From contig JAUCBJ010004049.1 in assembly GCA_032718475.1 (NCBI GenBank), positions 1 through 64,000 of the forward strand: a stretch of DNA of 64,000 nucleotides, in the 5' to 3' direction. A program made the position numbers and the translations under genes. The notes beneath the pieces are model-generated. The model had not been told where the DNA came from. It saw only the letters and a program-made list of their open reading frames with translations, and did no database searches. The DNA comes from Nemertoderma westbladi (Eukaryota > Xenacoelomorpha > Nemertodermatida > Nemertodermatidae). The first letter of the stretch is position 1. Each line of letters begins with the position of its first letter. This document shows positions 31,921 to 42,705 of the stretch, in pieces.

Positions 31921-32609
31921 CACAGCACTAACACTCTTAGTACTTCTATCACTTTAATCATAAAGTTAGTGATTAGAAAGAACGAAAGGTAGCTTAGTCA
32001 ATCAATTTTTTGTAATTTAAATATGTCGTAAGATCCGCTGAATAACGCATTTCATATACCATCTCGAACATGATGAAAATTTATATTGTTGTGTTTTTTG
32101 GATAAATAAAAATATTTCGACTTTTTGTAATTATTTATGAGATAATTTGAATGATAATTAGTAAAAATAATAAATCATATTGACAATTATAATGTTCTGC
32201 CAAAACTCAATACTTGGTATAGTGGCCCATTGAGGCCATAAAAATTTATAACAAAGAAATAATAAAATAAATTAAAAATTTAAAAAAATAATAATAAAAT
32301 ATAAAAAAAAGTAAAAAAAATATAAATAAATAAACATAAATAAAAAAATGAATAAAAAATAAAAAATTAATTTTTTATTTTTTATTTTTTTATTAATTAT
32401 TTGTTTTATTTTATTTTTATATGTTTTTATTAATCTTTAATTTTTTATTAATTTTTTAATTTTTATTAATTTTTTTATCCCTCGATTAATAAAATATAAT
32501 TAATTAATTATGTATGTAATGTTATTTTATAGTGTGTCATTTGCTGTTTAAATTGATTATAAACTTTAATAACTATTCCGAATATATAAATACTTGCTAA
32601 ATTGTTATA
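31921..32609. other. AT-rich low-complexity stretch
   Basis: It contains long A/T-only runs (32,262-32,480) and no gene. Confidence 0.6.
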
Positions 32610-33055
32610 TTCCAAAATTGTAACATTACTCTACGCCGTTAGTAAACAGCCAGTTGTTATTTAGCACTTTACAACTTTAGAGGACATTACAGCATTGTAT
32701 TGGCCTGTACATTTAGTATTGTATTTTTGGTGTTATTGTTTACGTGGTAACCCATGACGGCGTTAAGTAATGTCCACTAAGGGGACATTACTTAACGCCG
32801 TCATTGGATACCACGTAAAAAATAGGTGGAAATTTGCCTGACAGCCAGATAGGCCTACTGCATTACCTACCGGTAGGCGGGGTAAATCTATTAATAACTA
32901 GTAGAGCCTAGCTATATTATTATAACATGGCTCCAAATGCCACCATAAATATAAGCTAACTTATTTATAACATAATTTATGTAATTATTACATTTATTTA
33001 TACAGTAACTAATATAATTTGTGCAGTTTCTATCACTTATAATATATATGTACAA
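32610..33055. repeat. Dispersed hairpin-containing repeat, copy 1
   Basis: It shares the order TTCCAAAATTGTAACATTAC, TTAGCACTTTACAACTTTAG, GGACATTACAGCATTG and GCCACCATAAATATAAGC with 53,251-53,720; its first half is repeated at 33,283-33,500. A strong hairpin lies at 32,740-32,819: arms of 36 bp with two mismatches. No coding frame is present. Confidence 0.8.
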
Positions 33056-33093
33056 TCATTTCGTAATGTTAAAATTTTGGAATAAAACTACAT

Positions 33094-33228
33094 ACATACT
33101 TGTTGCAAAGTACTTTACAGTGTTCTGATCCTCGTGGCTTTATTAACACTCACTCACTAACGTTCGTTCGTGTATCAAAGCCACTCGGATCATCACACTG
33201 TAAAGTGGTACTTTTCACACAAGTATGT
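33094..33228. repeat. Long imperfect palindrome, ~50-bp arms
   Basis: The left arm 33,094-33,141 (ACATACTTG...GTGGCTTT) pairs with 33,177-33,228 around a 35-base loop. The arms share CTTTACAGTG and differ by a few small gaps. It is probably the core of a small foldback element. Confidence 0.8.
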
Positions 33229-33282
33229 AAATAGTTATTATTTATTTTTTATTTATTTTTTTTTATTTTTTATATTATTTTT

Positions 33283-33500
33283 ATTCCAAAATTGTTACAT
33301 TACTCAACGCCGTTAGTATTAACAGCGAGTTGATATTTAGCACTTTACAACTTTAGAGGACATTACAGCATTGTATTGGACTGTTGTACATTTAGTATTG
33401 AATTTGGTGTTATCAGTTAAGTAATGTCCCGTTAGTGGACTTTACTTAACGCCGTCATTGGTTACCACGCAAACGATAGGTGGAAATTAGTCAATCAATT
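33283..33500. repeat. Dispersed hairpin-containing repeat, copy 2 (left half)
   Basis: It starts TTCCAAAATTGTTACATTAC like copy 1 and runs through TAACGCCGTCATTGGTTACCAC. The hairpin is weaker than in copy 1, because the inner left arm is partly lost. Confidence 0.75.
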
Positions 33501-35896
33501 TAATCAATGGGCCACCATAGACTTGGATAGAATAGTTTAATTTCCGTCAATTGAAATTAGTGAAAAAATTTCTTATTTCGGATACCTATATCTCATCGAA
33601 GAATATTAGGCTACTTTTTGAGTCTACTATGATATCCATTTTTGAGTTTTATATAATTCAGTTACTGTGTTTTTCAGTTTGATAATTCCCAGAAATGATG
33701 TCGCTTTATTCAGACCCCTGCAACGAAATTCAGCTAGGGGATTACGGGGAAGACTTCTGGATTTTCCCATCTTTTCATTCATTATATCCGAAATTATATT
33801 AAATTATGATTTTTTACATAATATTTAATAATTTTCCCTTTTATGTGTATTAACTTGTTCTCTTGAGGAACAAGCCGACCAAATGCCAAAGTTAAGGTGA
33901 TTCTCAAGGTGAGTGCTTGGCATGCTAGAATGCTCATTTCGAGAGCTCATTTGCTAATTTACAATGCAGACCTGACCGGCGATTTCACTGTGAAGGCTGT
34001 GTCTGACATAAATATTCTGTAACGGGATCATGGTTGGCCTGGGATCCCGACCGTTCAATTCGGTGATGTTTTCCTACGCGCTGCCGCTCCCGCGCTCGCT
34101 GGTTGAAGAACTGACCGGCCGTAGGCCTAAACTAGAGTTAATTGTAGTTGTCGATTTTACAGTATTATTAGTCTCAATAGCACAGTTCACCTGTAGCAAA
34201 GTGATTAAGATTGTTTTCGCGACAAGATCAACCTGTACATATAGCCTGCTGCTGAGAATAGACGTGATGGACAGTCAATGCCATTCCTTAAACGGCTGAT
34301 CAAGGACACCGACTTGAAATGGGGATGAAATTGGAAAGTGTTCGATTTTAAATATTTTGACCTCAAGGTAATTTTGACCAAAATCAACATCATTAATATA
34401 TTATTGTTCAAATCGGTCCAACACACTACTTACTCATACACTAAAAATAGAAAAATTATTTCCCCGGGCTGAAATATATGTGCGCTTTTCAAACTTGAGC
34501 CGAAACTGTAACTAATGTTGATTCAGTATATCTTTATATTATACTAAGTTGTATATTTTTAAGAGATTTTACGTCCGTTGTATTCGGATATTTTGAAACT
34601 GCACCTACATTTATATTGCACGTTCAACATAATAAGCACAATTAAAAGTATACAAAAAAAAAATTACAGTTATTAGTTCATATTTTAATTAAAATATCAT
34701 ATTAATTAAATAACTACAGCAAAATTAGCTGCACAAAAATAAACTCGTAACAAACAATTACTATTTCTCGATATTTAAATATCAGTACCGATAGCTTCAT
34801 CAACAGATAGGCAATATGATATCAAGAATACCAATTAATTGATTTACAATACCAAACAGTTTAGAATGTTTGTTTTTTTATTAATTTAAACCTTTTAAGT
34901 AATGTAAGTAATAATCGATTGAATTTCGGAGAATCATAAACTTATTAACTTAATATACGGCATTTTTCCCACAATTTTTTCGTTCAGAATGATTCATTGC
35001 AGCTGTAATGCAGCACCGATTTACGTAATTATGTTCGCCACTAACTATAATCAAAAGGTAAGTAATGCCGGTATATTATAAGACACGATGAAAAGTAAAT
35101 ATTGAAGGTAAGGCTACAGTATAGAATTTAAATAAATAATACTAAAATCAAACGGCTAGAATGACATATTTTCACATACAGTACTGATCGAATGATATTC
35201 TAACAAATAACGCTAGAGGTCTGACGTAAAACTGCTCCCTTATTTTCAACAGTAAATTAAAGATTAATAAATTTTGATATTTAATAATTATGGCAATATT
35301 AAAAGCTTATAATAATACACAATAATATAGGGGGCAAATTATATAACGTACCGGAACATTACGTACTAGACTTGGCGAATTTATTTAGTTATGATATTTA
35401 TAAATGCTATACATGGCAGATTTAATGGGGGGATAAACGTAAACTATAGAGATATAAAGTTATTATTTATCATTATTAATTAATTTATGTGAAATTCTGT
35501 ATTGAACAAAAAATTATGTTAAAATTTCCATTAAGTAAATTTCACATTTTCTAACGAAATTTACATGGCTTTACCCAACAATATTTCATATCCTAAAAAA
35601 TATATTTTTTTGGCACTATCTACAGTCTTTGTTCACCTGGTAATTAATGAGGCTGAAAATAAAATAAATTTAACTAGTCCTTATAAAGATAAATTAATAA
35701 ATTATAAATATACAATTTATTTCTATAAATGATCGAAACGGTAATAACTATTCAAGTGGTGGCAAAAAAATGTAGACATTTTTTATCGAGTGATATTATT
35801 TGGTGAACGTAGCGAGACAAATAAAAAAAAGCAAGGAAAAAAAGAGGTTTATTTCTTATTCGATAAAAAAAAAGTATATAAGTCAAAACCGCTGCT
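33501..35896. other. AT-rich stretch of 2.4 kb without a supported gene
   Basis: Open frames such as 34,030-34,299 (89 codons) have no domain that I recognise. A GC-richer island lies at 34,020-34,130. I see no splice-bounded exon or mobile-element signature here. Confidence 0.35.
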
Positions 35897-36065
35897 AAAA
35901 GTAAAGGTAAAAGTAAATTTTCTTCGGCCACTAGGCCAGGGATTACGCACAAAGTCTGACGACTTATTTCCAGTGTGGTCCCCCCAGAACTTTACTCCCC
36001 AGAGGAAACTCTAGTACTCATTTAGCTACCACTTAAGGATGCAAGGCAGAGATGCGCCCTGGCTG
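35897..36065 (-). mobile_element. SINE copy, 5' head missing
   Basis: The reverse complement matches the body and tail of the SINE at 1,198-1,485 (AGCCAGGGCGCATCTCTGCC through CTGGCCTAGTGGCCGAAG to the TTTACTTTTACC tail) with few differences. The tRNA-like box A/B region is absent. Confidence 0.85.
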
Positions 36066-36279
36066 AAAAGCCTGGAAGCTGCTATTTGTCAATAATTTAC
36101 AGTTTAGCGAAATTCAGTATAGTAGAGTATTAAACGAGTTGGAGAGATTGCACATATGCCAACGAGTTGAAATCTTATATAACACAACGGGCAGAATATT
36201 TGAATATCGCTAAAGAAAATGAATCAGTGATTTCTGTCACTTTTTAGCTCCGCGTAGCGAGACCTCTAGTATTCACTCC

Positions 36280-36318
36280 GTTGTTGTTGTTGTTGTTGTT
36301 GTTGTTGGTGTTGTTGTT
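36280..36318. repeat. (GTT)n microsatellite
   Basis: Thirteen or so GTT units with one GGT variant. Confidence 0.9.
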
Positions 36319-36353
36319 AATTTCTCGTTAGGTTTTGGTATTAAGGATTGATA

Positions 36354-36426
36354 CGGCCCCAGTATCTGAGTTAGCAGAGCGTGGGACTTTTAATCTCTAG
36401 GTACCGAGTTCAATCCCCCAATCCGG
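36354..36426 (+). pseudogene. tRNA-Lys(UUU)-like relic
   Basis: The stretch has a D-arm-like CTGAGTTAGCAGAGC, an anticodon loop CTTTTAA with flanking GGGA/TCTC stem, and a T-arm-like GAGTTCAATCC. Acceptor and T stems do not pair properly, so it is a decayed tRNA gene or the head of a tRNA-Lys-derived SINE rather than a working tRNA. Confidence 0.45.
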
Positions 36427-37352
36427 TGAATGTTTTTTTGTTGTAAGATTGGTAGTAAGCCATTCAAGGAGACAGTTCATGCGTTAGTAGACGCGGCCTT
36501 TCCGCGATATCGCGATTGTTTATATCAAATATTATCGTTTTATTTGAAAAATATCAACAGCGTTTATATGCAGAAACTCCAAAAACATTGTCAAGTACGA
36601 CGTTACTATTACGTCTACCTTCATACCCACCGGTATACTTAACGCTGCCATTCATTCTCCGGGATGGGTCGAGCCTTGAGTGTAGGCCTATTATGATTGC
36701 ACTACTGTCTACAAACACAGTACAGACGTATTGTAGTCATTTACCTAAATAATTCTCTCAAAGTATATTTTTTTTATATTTTTTTATTTTTTTACATTTA
36801 TATTTTTACATTTACATTTACATTTTATATTTTTTTATTTTGAAGAATTACAGTAGTGAAATTCTACTTTTTATATTTTTATATTTATAATTAATTTTAA
36901 GAAATTAGCAAAAGAAGTTAGATTAATTTACTCATTTTTAAAGATACTAGGATTTTTTCAAATAAAAGCAGTTTTTGCCACCACTTATATCGCTTTATTT
37001 GTCGGATGTTATTTTTTTTTTAAACCATATATTATCCATCGAAGCTTCTTTATTTTGCGAAATAACAAAAGCGAAATAGTAAAATATATATTTCTGTCTC
37101 TGTTAGTTAACTATCTACTGCACCTGAACGTAAACCTAATAATTATTATAATCAACCTACTGCACTAATTAATTAACACACCAGGAATAAAGGCCAATCA
37201 GAACCCACCATTCAATACAGCCGTCACCGGTAGAATTAAAATTATATATTATTTTAATTAAATTAATTTAATTTTAATATCATTAAAAAAAACTTTCATG
37301 CTCTTTGACAAACCGGGGTACTCAACTAGAGTAGGGATGCCTCTTACACTAC
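36427..37352. other. AT-rich non-coding stretch
   Basis: ATTTACATTTACATTT-type runs lie at 36,780-36,840. I found no supported gene before the LTR element. Confidence 0.4.
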
Positions 37353-37357
37353 GTTTC

Positions 37358-37634
37358 TGTAGTATAAGCGTAAAGGCTAGCCACATGGCTAGCCCCATGG
37401 AGAGGGGAAGGACATTGGAACGGGCAGTCAGGGGAGGGGGGTTGTTCCAGGCCTAGAGGGGTGGAGCGAGGTACCTGTATTGGTGGCGTGGTTGGTAGGG
37501 TGGTTGTCTGCTGTGCGGTTGTGCTGTTGTGTGCAGTACTGCAAGATATAGACTTTGAACTATAATATACATATTGTTTGCTCTGTAAATATAACTAGTT
37601 GTTTGGCGTAACATAATACACCATCAGTATAACA
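37358..37634 (+). repeat. 5' LTR
   Basis: It starts TGTAGTATAAG and ends CAGTATAACA. Near the left end is the near-palindrome GGCTAGCCACATGGCTAGCC. CTATAATATAC at about 37,560 could act as a promoter element. Confidence 0.95.
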
Positions 37635-37657
37635 AGCTAACCGGGCTTTAACTAAAT

Positions 37658-38553
37658 ATGGCTCTGAAACTATCGGACTACGTTAAAAAATATGACGGAT
37701 CAACCGCCCATGCGCTTGGCTACAAACTTTTGAAGATACCTATAGTGTACTCGAGATCGAATCGAACCTAAAACCTGAATCCAAGGCCACATATTTGAGA
37801 CTGTCGTTGGAAGGTTCAGCCTATGCTGTAGTATCGCAACTGCCGGAGGAATCAAAGAGCAACTTCGACGAAGTAAAGAGAAGCCTCATCGTAGCATTTG
37901 CTATAAACGCATACTCCGCTTACAAACAATTCAAAACTCGGAAGCTGAAACCTGGTGAAGCAGTTGATACGTTCTTGGCGGACTTGAAACGGCTGCTATC
38001 CCTAATAACGGAGGGCGATGACATCAGTGGAAATTGTACCCACGCGATGCTGGCAGCTCAATTTGTTAGCGGACTGCCAGAGTCTATCCAGGGGGAAACG
38101 AAGGCCTCTGCCGGATCACTAAATCTCGATGAGCTACTACCCCAATCGAGACGACTCATCTCCGAAAGTGCAGGAAAATACGAACACCAGGGTTGGAAGG
38201 ACGAGCGTGAGCAGTTTGGAGCTGCCGGATTCGGATTCCGACACCCTAAAAATCGTGACCGACAGAATAGAGGGGGACTCTCTATCGGGCGAGGCGGTAG
38301 AGGAATTCCTCCACCGAGGTTCAGAGAGCAGGAATATGGGCAGCGATGGTGGGGCGAAGCGAGTGGCGACGTTGCGAGTCGAAGACAAGAAACCGCTCAA
38401 ATTGGGTGTTTTAAATGTGGCGAAGTACGCCACTACGCCCGTCACTGTCAAAGTAGAGGAGGGGGTAATTATGAGGGCTGCTACAGGTGCGGTGGCAAAG
38501 ACCACTTGGCTAGGGGATGTGTGGCCGATAAGGGATCGAATTCAGGAAACTAG
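37658..38553 (+). pseudogene. Gag of the LTR element, one frameshift
   Basis: ATG at 37,658 begins MALKLSDYVKKYDGS, then the frame changes near 37,715; the second frame continues with WLQTFEDTYSVLEI and runs to the stop at 38,551-38,553. The capsid-like part (TYLRLSLEGSAYAVV, YKQFKTRKLKPGEAVDTFLA) resembles Ty3-type Gag. Two CX2CX4HX4C zinc knuckles follow (CFKCGEVRHYARHC and CYRCGGKDHLARGC), which bind the element RNA. An Arg/Gly-rich spacer precedes them. The early frameshift is a one-base indel that would prevent full-length Gag from this copy. Confidence 0.85.
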
Positions 38554-38624
38554 TGGAGGGGGGCGACCTTTGTGCCAGTGGACGTTCCCCAAACTATAGC
38601 TCTGGCGACTTACCAAACATTTAA

Positions 38625-41612
38625 ATAAACTGTGGCGGGAAATTAGTTCAGGCACTTGTAGATTCAGGCTGTTCAAAGAGCATTATGAGCTCTAAATTTT
38701 GTAGCAATATATCGGGCTCATTTGTCTATATTGGGGTCCCTAAGGATATAATAATGCTAGATGGGACTCATACAGTAGATATGGGGAGGCAATTTAAAAC
38801 TACTGTAGAACTGGATACAGGGCACAAAATTCAATGGGTATTTTCTGTGGTACAAAAACTTGTTGGTGGACAGGATGTGATTTTTGGTTGGGACCTAATT
38901 AAAGAAGTTGGGGGAATATCATTATATCAACTAGAGAACGGAAGGTTCGAAACTTTATTAACAGAAAAGTGTACCGGTAATTCACAAAACATTGCAGCAA
39001 TAGGCACTAACCCTGCTGCAGAATTGACTGCCGCAGAAACTCAAAAAATTAAAATAGAAAAAACTGATTATTCGGCAACATTTAATGGTACTTACTGGGA
39101 AGCCGAATATAAATTTGAAAAGGGAACTGGCCCCACAAGACTGACCAATCGAGTAAAAGAATACAATATACCAGAACACATAAAAAGTAAATATGCCAAA
39201 GCCATGGAGGAATGGATAGAACAAGGTTGGCTGGTAGAATATAATGGGATTGTAAAAGGACTGATTCCGCTCATGGGGAAGCATGAGCCTAGGAAGGACA
39301 GGGTTCATCCCATTATGGATTTTCGGGAACTCAATGAATACATAATTAAACAGCCAGGTACTGAGGCGGCTGCCAGTAATGAAAAACTACGTAACTGGAT
39401 ACGTATGGGGAACAAAACTGCTATAATTGACCTAAAATGGGCCTACATGCAAATCAGGATTGCCGATGGGCTGCATCCATACCAAACTGTAGTCTATAAC
39501 GGTAAAAGATATGCAATGACACGACTGGGGTTTGGCCTTGGCCCTGCTCCTAAGATTCTCGATGATATCGTTGATGAGACCCGCCGACAAAACATACGGA
39601 TAAAAGATGCAACAAGTACGTTTAGGGATGACATCTATGTTGACCTTTCAACTGGAGTTACTGTAGATGAGGTACGTGACCACTTCACTCGATACGGTCT
39701 TGTTGCTAAACCCGGAACTGAACTCAAAGATGGAGCACGAATCCTTGGGGTATACGTCTCCGATGGGAAATGGCGGCGAGATACATCAGTTCCCAACCCC
39801 GATAAAATTGATGGAAAGATTAACCACAGGCAACTCCTGTCCATAATCGGTACTCTGCGAGGGAATTCCTTGATTGGGGGATGGTTAAGGGTCGCACTGA
39901 GTTGGCTACAGCGCCAGGCAGCCCCAGTGCCTATGAACGAAATCGTTAGCGATGCTATATGTGAGAAACTCATAGAAATTATACAACGTATAAAGGTTGA
40001 TGACCCGGTAAAAGGAGTATGGCCAATTGGTACTGGTGTTGAGGGCGATGTATGGGTAGACGCCAGTAACCTAGCAACAGGGGCTATGGTTCGAATCGGA
40101 GGACGAACGGCAGAAGATGGTGCGTGGCTAAGGAAGGACTCAGATCCAGAGCACATAAACTCTGCAGAACTAACAGCTTTAATCCAAGGTGTCAACATGG
40201 GATTAGAATGGGGTCTAAAGAAACTGAAAGTATACACAGACTCAGCTCCAGTATACGGCTGGGTCAAGTCGATGCTTAATGACGAGCACCGGCTACGCAC
40301 GAATGGTATATCAAAAATGCTTATTAGGCGCCGACTCGAAGTACTGAAAGACACTATCAAAGAATATGAGTTGACAGTATCCATAGAACTCGTTCAATCA
40401 GCAAAGAATCGAGCTGACATTCTAACCCGCATACCAAAGAAGTGGCTAAAAAATATCGAGACACTTACAAGCGCAGCTATTGGTGTAGAAGAAACCAACG
40501 AATCAAAATATCAACCTATGAGTGAGGCTGATATAAGGGAACGTGCTACAAAATTACACAATATTGCTCACATCGGTGCTGAACGCTTAGAGAACCTTTG
40601 TAAAATGGACAGAGAACTTAATGGAACTCAAATAAAGAAGGGCATATTTACAGAAATTTTAAACAATTGCACTGAATGTCGGAGCATTGACCCTCCACCA
40701 GTTAAAATGCCCACAGGAACTTCAAAAACTGAGCTGCCCTGGGACCGCCTCTCAATAGATTTTACAGATTATAAACAAAGTAGCTACGTCACTATATTAG
40801 TTTGCTGTTCAAATTTCACTATCTGGCACAAAGTTCCAAACAAATCAATAGATGGCGTCATTTCAAAACTACAGAGTGTGTTTATAGAATGGGGACAAAC
40901 CAATGAAGTTATTGCAGATAATGGATCATTCCGTAGCAAAAAATTTAAACAATTTCTGGAAAAATGGGAAGTAAAACTCACACTAACTTGTGCTTACAGG
41001 CCTAAAGGGAACCCAGTGGAACGTATCCACAGAACCATCAAATCCTGGTCGGCCAGGACGAAAAAAGAACCTATCAAGGTCACATTCTGGTATAACAGAA
41101 CAGTAGGCAGTGACAAGAAAACACCATTGGAAAAAGTATTACGAAACAAAATTAATAAATTACCAGGTGTAACTAAATGTCACAACGAACCACAACCTGC
41201 GCTTAGAAACACATACAAAGCAGGAGATTGGGTTTACGTCAAACCGGATTGTCATTGGCGCTGTTTTAGGAGATGGAAGGGACCAAAAATAATCGAAGGT
41301 GTTCCAGACAATCGATCAGTCACAATACAGGGAGTTCGTAGGCACCTTCAGGACGTACGATTGGCTAAGGGACAGAGCACAGCAAAGTCCCCCCAGATTA
41401 ATCTAAATCCAGTATACGATGCAAACAGTGATTCAGAGTCTGATGATGACTACGAGACAATTTCTAGCACTGGAAGCAAAATATCTGGAGATGCTGAGGC
41501 TGAAACGGACAATACTCCGAGCAATCAACTGGATGAAGGAGTGAACGCAGTCATTAGAACTCGGAGTGGGCGTGAGTCGCGGCCGCCCCAAGCGTATGGG
41601 TTCACAAACTAA
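38625..41612 (+). CDS. Pol of the LTR element: protease, reverse transcriptase, RNase H, integrase
   Basis: The frame is open from 38,625; the first ATG (38,685) lies after the protease active site VDSGCS at 38,658-38,675, so Pol is probably made by frameshift from Gag. Numbering from 38,685: reverse transcriptase about 200-360 with IIDLKWAYMQIRI and FRDDIYVD (Asp315/316; Phe where most have Tyr); RNase H 455-580 with Asp459, Glu495, Asp519 and Asp578; integrase with His625, His629, Cys662, Cys665 and the acidic triad Asp692, Asp745, Glu779. A C-terminal tail is acidic and Ser-rich. All catalytic residues are present and the frame is intact, so this Pol could be functional. The clade within Ty3-like elements is not certain. 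Confidence 0.92.
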   Translation: MNCGGKLVQALVDSGCSKSIMSSKFCSNISGSFVYIGVPKDIIMLDGTHTVDMGRQFKTTVELDTGHKIQWVFSVVQKLVGGQDVIFGWDLIKEVGGISLYQLENGRFETLLTEKCTGNSQNIAAIGTNPAAELTAAETQKIKIEKTDYSATFNGTYWEAEYKFEKGTGPTRLTNRVKEYNIPEHIKSKYAKAMEEWIEQGWLVEYNGIVKGLIPLMGKHEPRKDRVHPIMDFRELNEYIIKQPGTEAAASNEKLRNWIRMGNKTAIIDLKWAYMQIRIADGLHPYQTVVYNGKRYAMTRLGFGLGPAPKILDDIVDETRRQNIRIKDATSTFRDDIYVDLSTGVTVDEVRDHFTRYGLVAKPGTELKDGARILGVYVSDGKWRRDTSVPNPDKIDGKINHRQLLSIIGTLRGNSLIGGWLRVALSWLQRQAAPVPMNEIVSDAICEKLIEIIQRIKVDDPVKGVWPIGTGVEGDVWVDASNLATGAMVRIGGRTAEDGAWLRKDSDPEHINSAELTALIQGVNMGLEWGLKKLKVYTDSAPVYGWVKSMLNDEHRLRTNGISKMLIRRRLEVLKDTIKEYELTVSIELVQSAKNRADILTRIPKKWLKNIETLTSAAIGVEETNESKYQPMSEADIRERATKLHNIAHIGAERLENLCKMDRELNGTQIKKGIFTEILNNCTECRSIDPPPVKMPTGTSKTELPWDRLSIDFTDYKQSSYVTILVCCSNFTIWHKVPNKSIDGVISKLQSVFIEWGQTNEVIADNGSFRSKKFKQFLEKWEVKLTLTCAYRPKGNPVERIHRTIKSWSARTKKEPIKVTFWYNRTVGSDKKTPLEKVLRNKINKLPGVTKCHNEPQPALRNTYKAGDWVYVKPDCHWRCFRRWKGPKIIEGVPDNRSVTIQGVRRHLQDVRLAKGQSTAKSPQINLNPVYDANSDSESDDDYETISSTGSKISGDAEAETDNTPSNQLDEGVNAVIRTRSGRESRPPQAYGFTN

Positions 41613-41637
41613 TGAGTTCCTTGAGAACTGGGGGAGA

Positions 41638-41914
41638 TGTAGTATAAGCGTAAAGGCTAGCCACATGGCTAGCCCCATGGAGAGGGGAAGGACATTGGAA
41701 CGGGCAGTCAGGGGAGGGGGGTTGTTCCGGGCCTAGAGGGGTGGAGCGAGGTACCGGTATTGGTGGCGTGGTTGGTAGGGTGGTTGTCTGCTGTGCGGTT
41801 GTGCTGTTGTGTGCAGTACTGCAAGATATAGACTTTGAACTATAATATACATATTGTTTGCTCTGTAAATATAACGAGTTGTTTGGTGTAACATAATACA
41901 CCATCAGTATAACA
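41638..41914 (+). repeat. 3' LTR
   Basis: It matches the 5' LTR except for four substitutions (CCAGG/CCGGG, ACCTG/ACCGG, ACTAG/ACGAG, GGCGT/GGTGT). It is followed by the GTTTC target duplication. Confidence 0.95.
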
Positions 41915-41919
41915 GTTTC

Positions 41920-42705
41920 TTAATTAATTAGCCCGATTGTAAACATAAAATTATGCGTTGTGGCTGAGAATTTAACATTCGATTTTAACATTTTTTATCA
42001 CGGAGTTTGACAACCATGCGCTAAGAAAAATGTAGAAAATCTAAATCAACAAAAATTTGCAAATTGTCCGCGTTGACCTACAGACATATGTGAACCTTTT
42101 CCTCTATTTAATAGTAATGTAATACGTATAATAATAGAGGTTATAGATCAAACAGCTGTTTGCAGCTCTTGCATTAACATTTAGAGGTTATAATTCAACC
42201 AGCGGCTGTGTTCACGTCTAGTGCTCAACTAACTGTACCAATACGATCCCCGAACACATAGATAAATGCATGCACCGATGAAACTATTAGCTGATGAGTC
42301 ATATAAAGAAATACAATGTACATTTAAATTAAAATAGACAGAAAAATAAAAGATAAGACCGAAACACCTTGATTTTATGTCAAGTTAACGCCATGAGGTC
42401 GGGCGATCCTTTTAAACATCTCAAGGATTCGAGTCGATATGGGTTTACCTAATCCCGAGTATTCGCTCTTCCTCCTGTCCGTGGACTCGGTCTGGGGTTG
42501 CCCGGTCCGTACGATGCGACACGTCTCGTCCCCTCGCCCGACATTTTTGGAATCCGCTGGGATCCGCTCCGCTTCGACGACATTCCGAAGTTGAATTTGT
42601 GGAGAAGGAATCTGGATTTAGTGTTGGCGGGCCGGAGATCGGCAACATCTTCCGTTAGATGGACCGCATATCCGTCGGATAGAAGCTATACACAATAAAG
42701 TATAT
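41920..42705. other. Non-coding stretch with a GC-rich unassigned open segment
   Basis: 42,453-42,698 is open on the plus strand (LPGPYDATRLVPSPD, then LWRRNLDLVLAGRRS) and GC-richer than its surroundings, followed by an AATAAA at 42,694. I do not recognise it. It might be a short terminal exon or part of an unknown element. Confidence 0.25.

Larger units (their letters stand above)
37353..41919 (+). mobile_element. Complete Ty3-like LTR retrotransposon with 5-bp target duplication
   Basis: Two 277-bp LTRs (37,358-37,634 and 41,638-41,914) differ at four positions that I could find, about 1.4%. Both are bounded by GTTTC (37,353-37,357 and 41,915-41,919), a perfect target-site duplication. 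Gag precedes Pol, and Pol has the order protease, reverse transcriptase, RNase H, integrase, as in Ty3/Gypsy elements. A purine tract (ACTGGGGGAGA) precedes the 3' LTR. No clear tRNA primer site (TGG...) directly follows the 5' LTR. Confidence 0.95.

Noticed and set aside
34030-34299. 89-codon plus ORF in a GC-richer island
   Set aside because: No domain, signal or splice evidence; treated as chance.
39635-40384. 249-codon minus-strand ORF
   Set aside because: It lies opposite the RNase H and RT region of the intact Pol frame and has no domain; it is a shadow.
42280-42320. Hammerhead ribozyme (CTGATGAG followed by GAAA)
   Set aside because: The sequence between the motifs does not form stem II, and no matching cleavage-site stem is visible.
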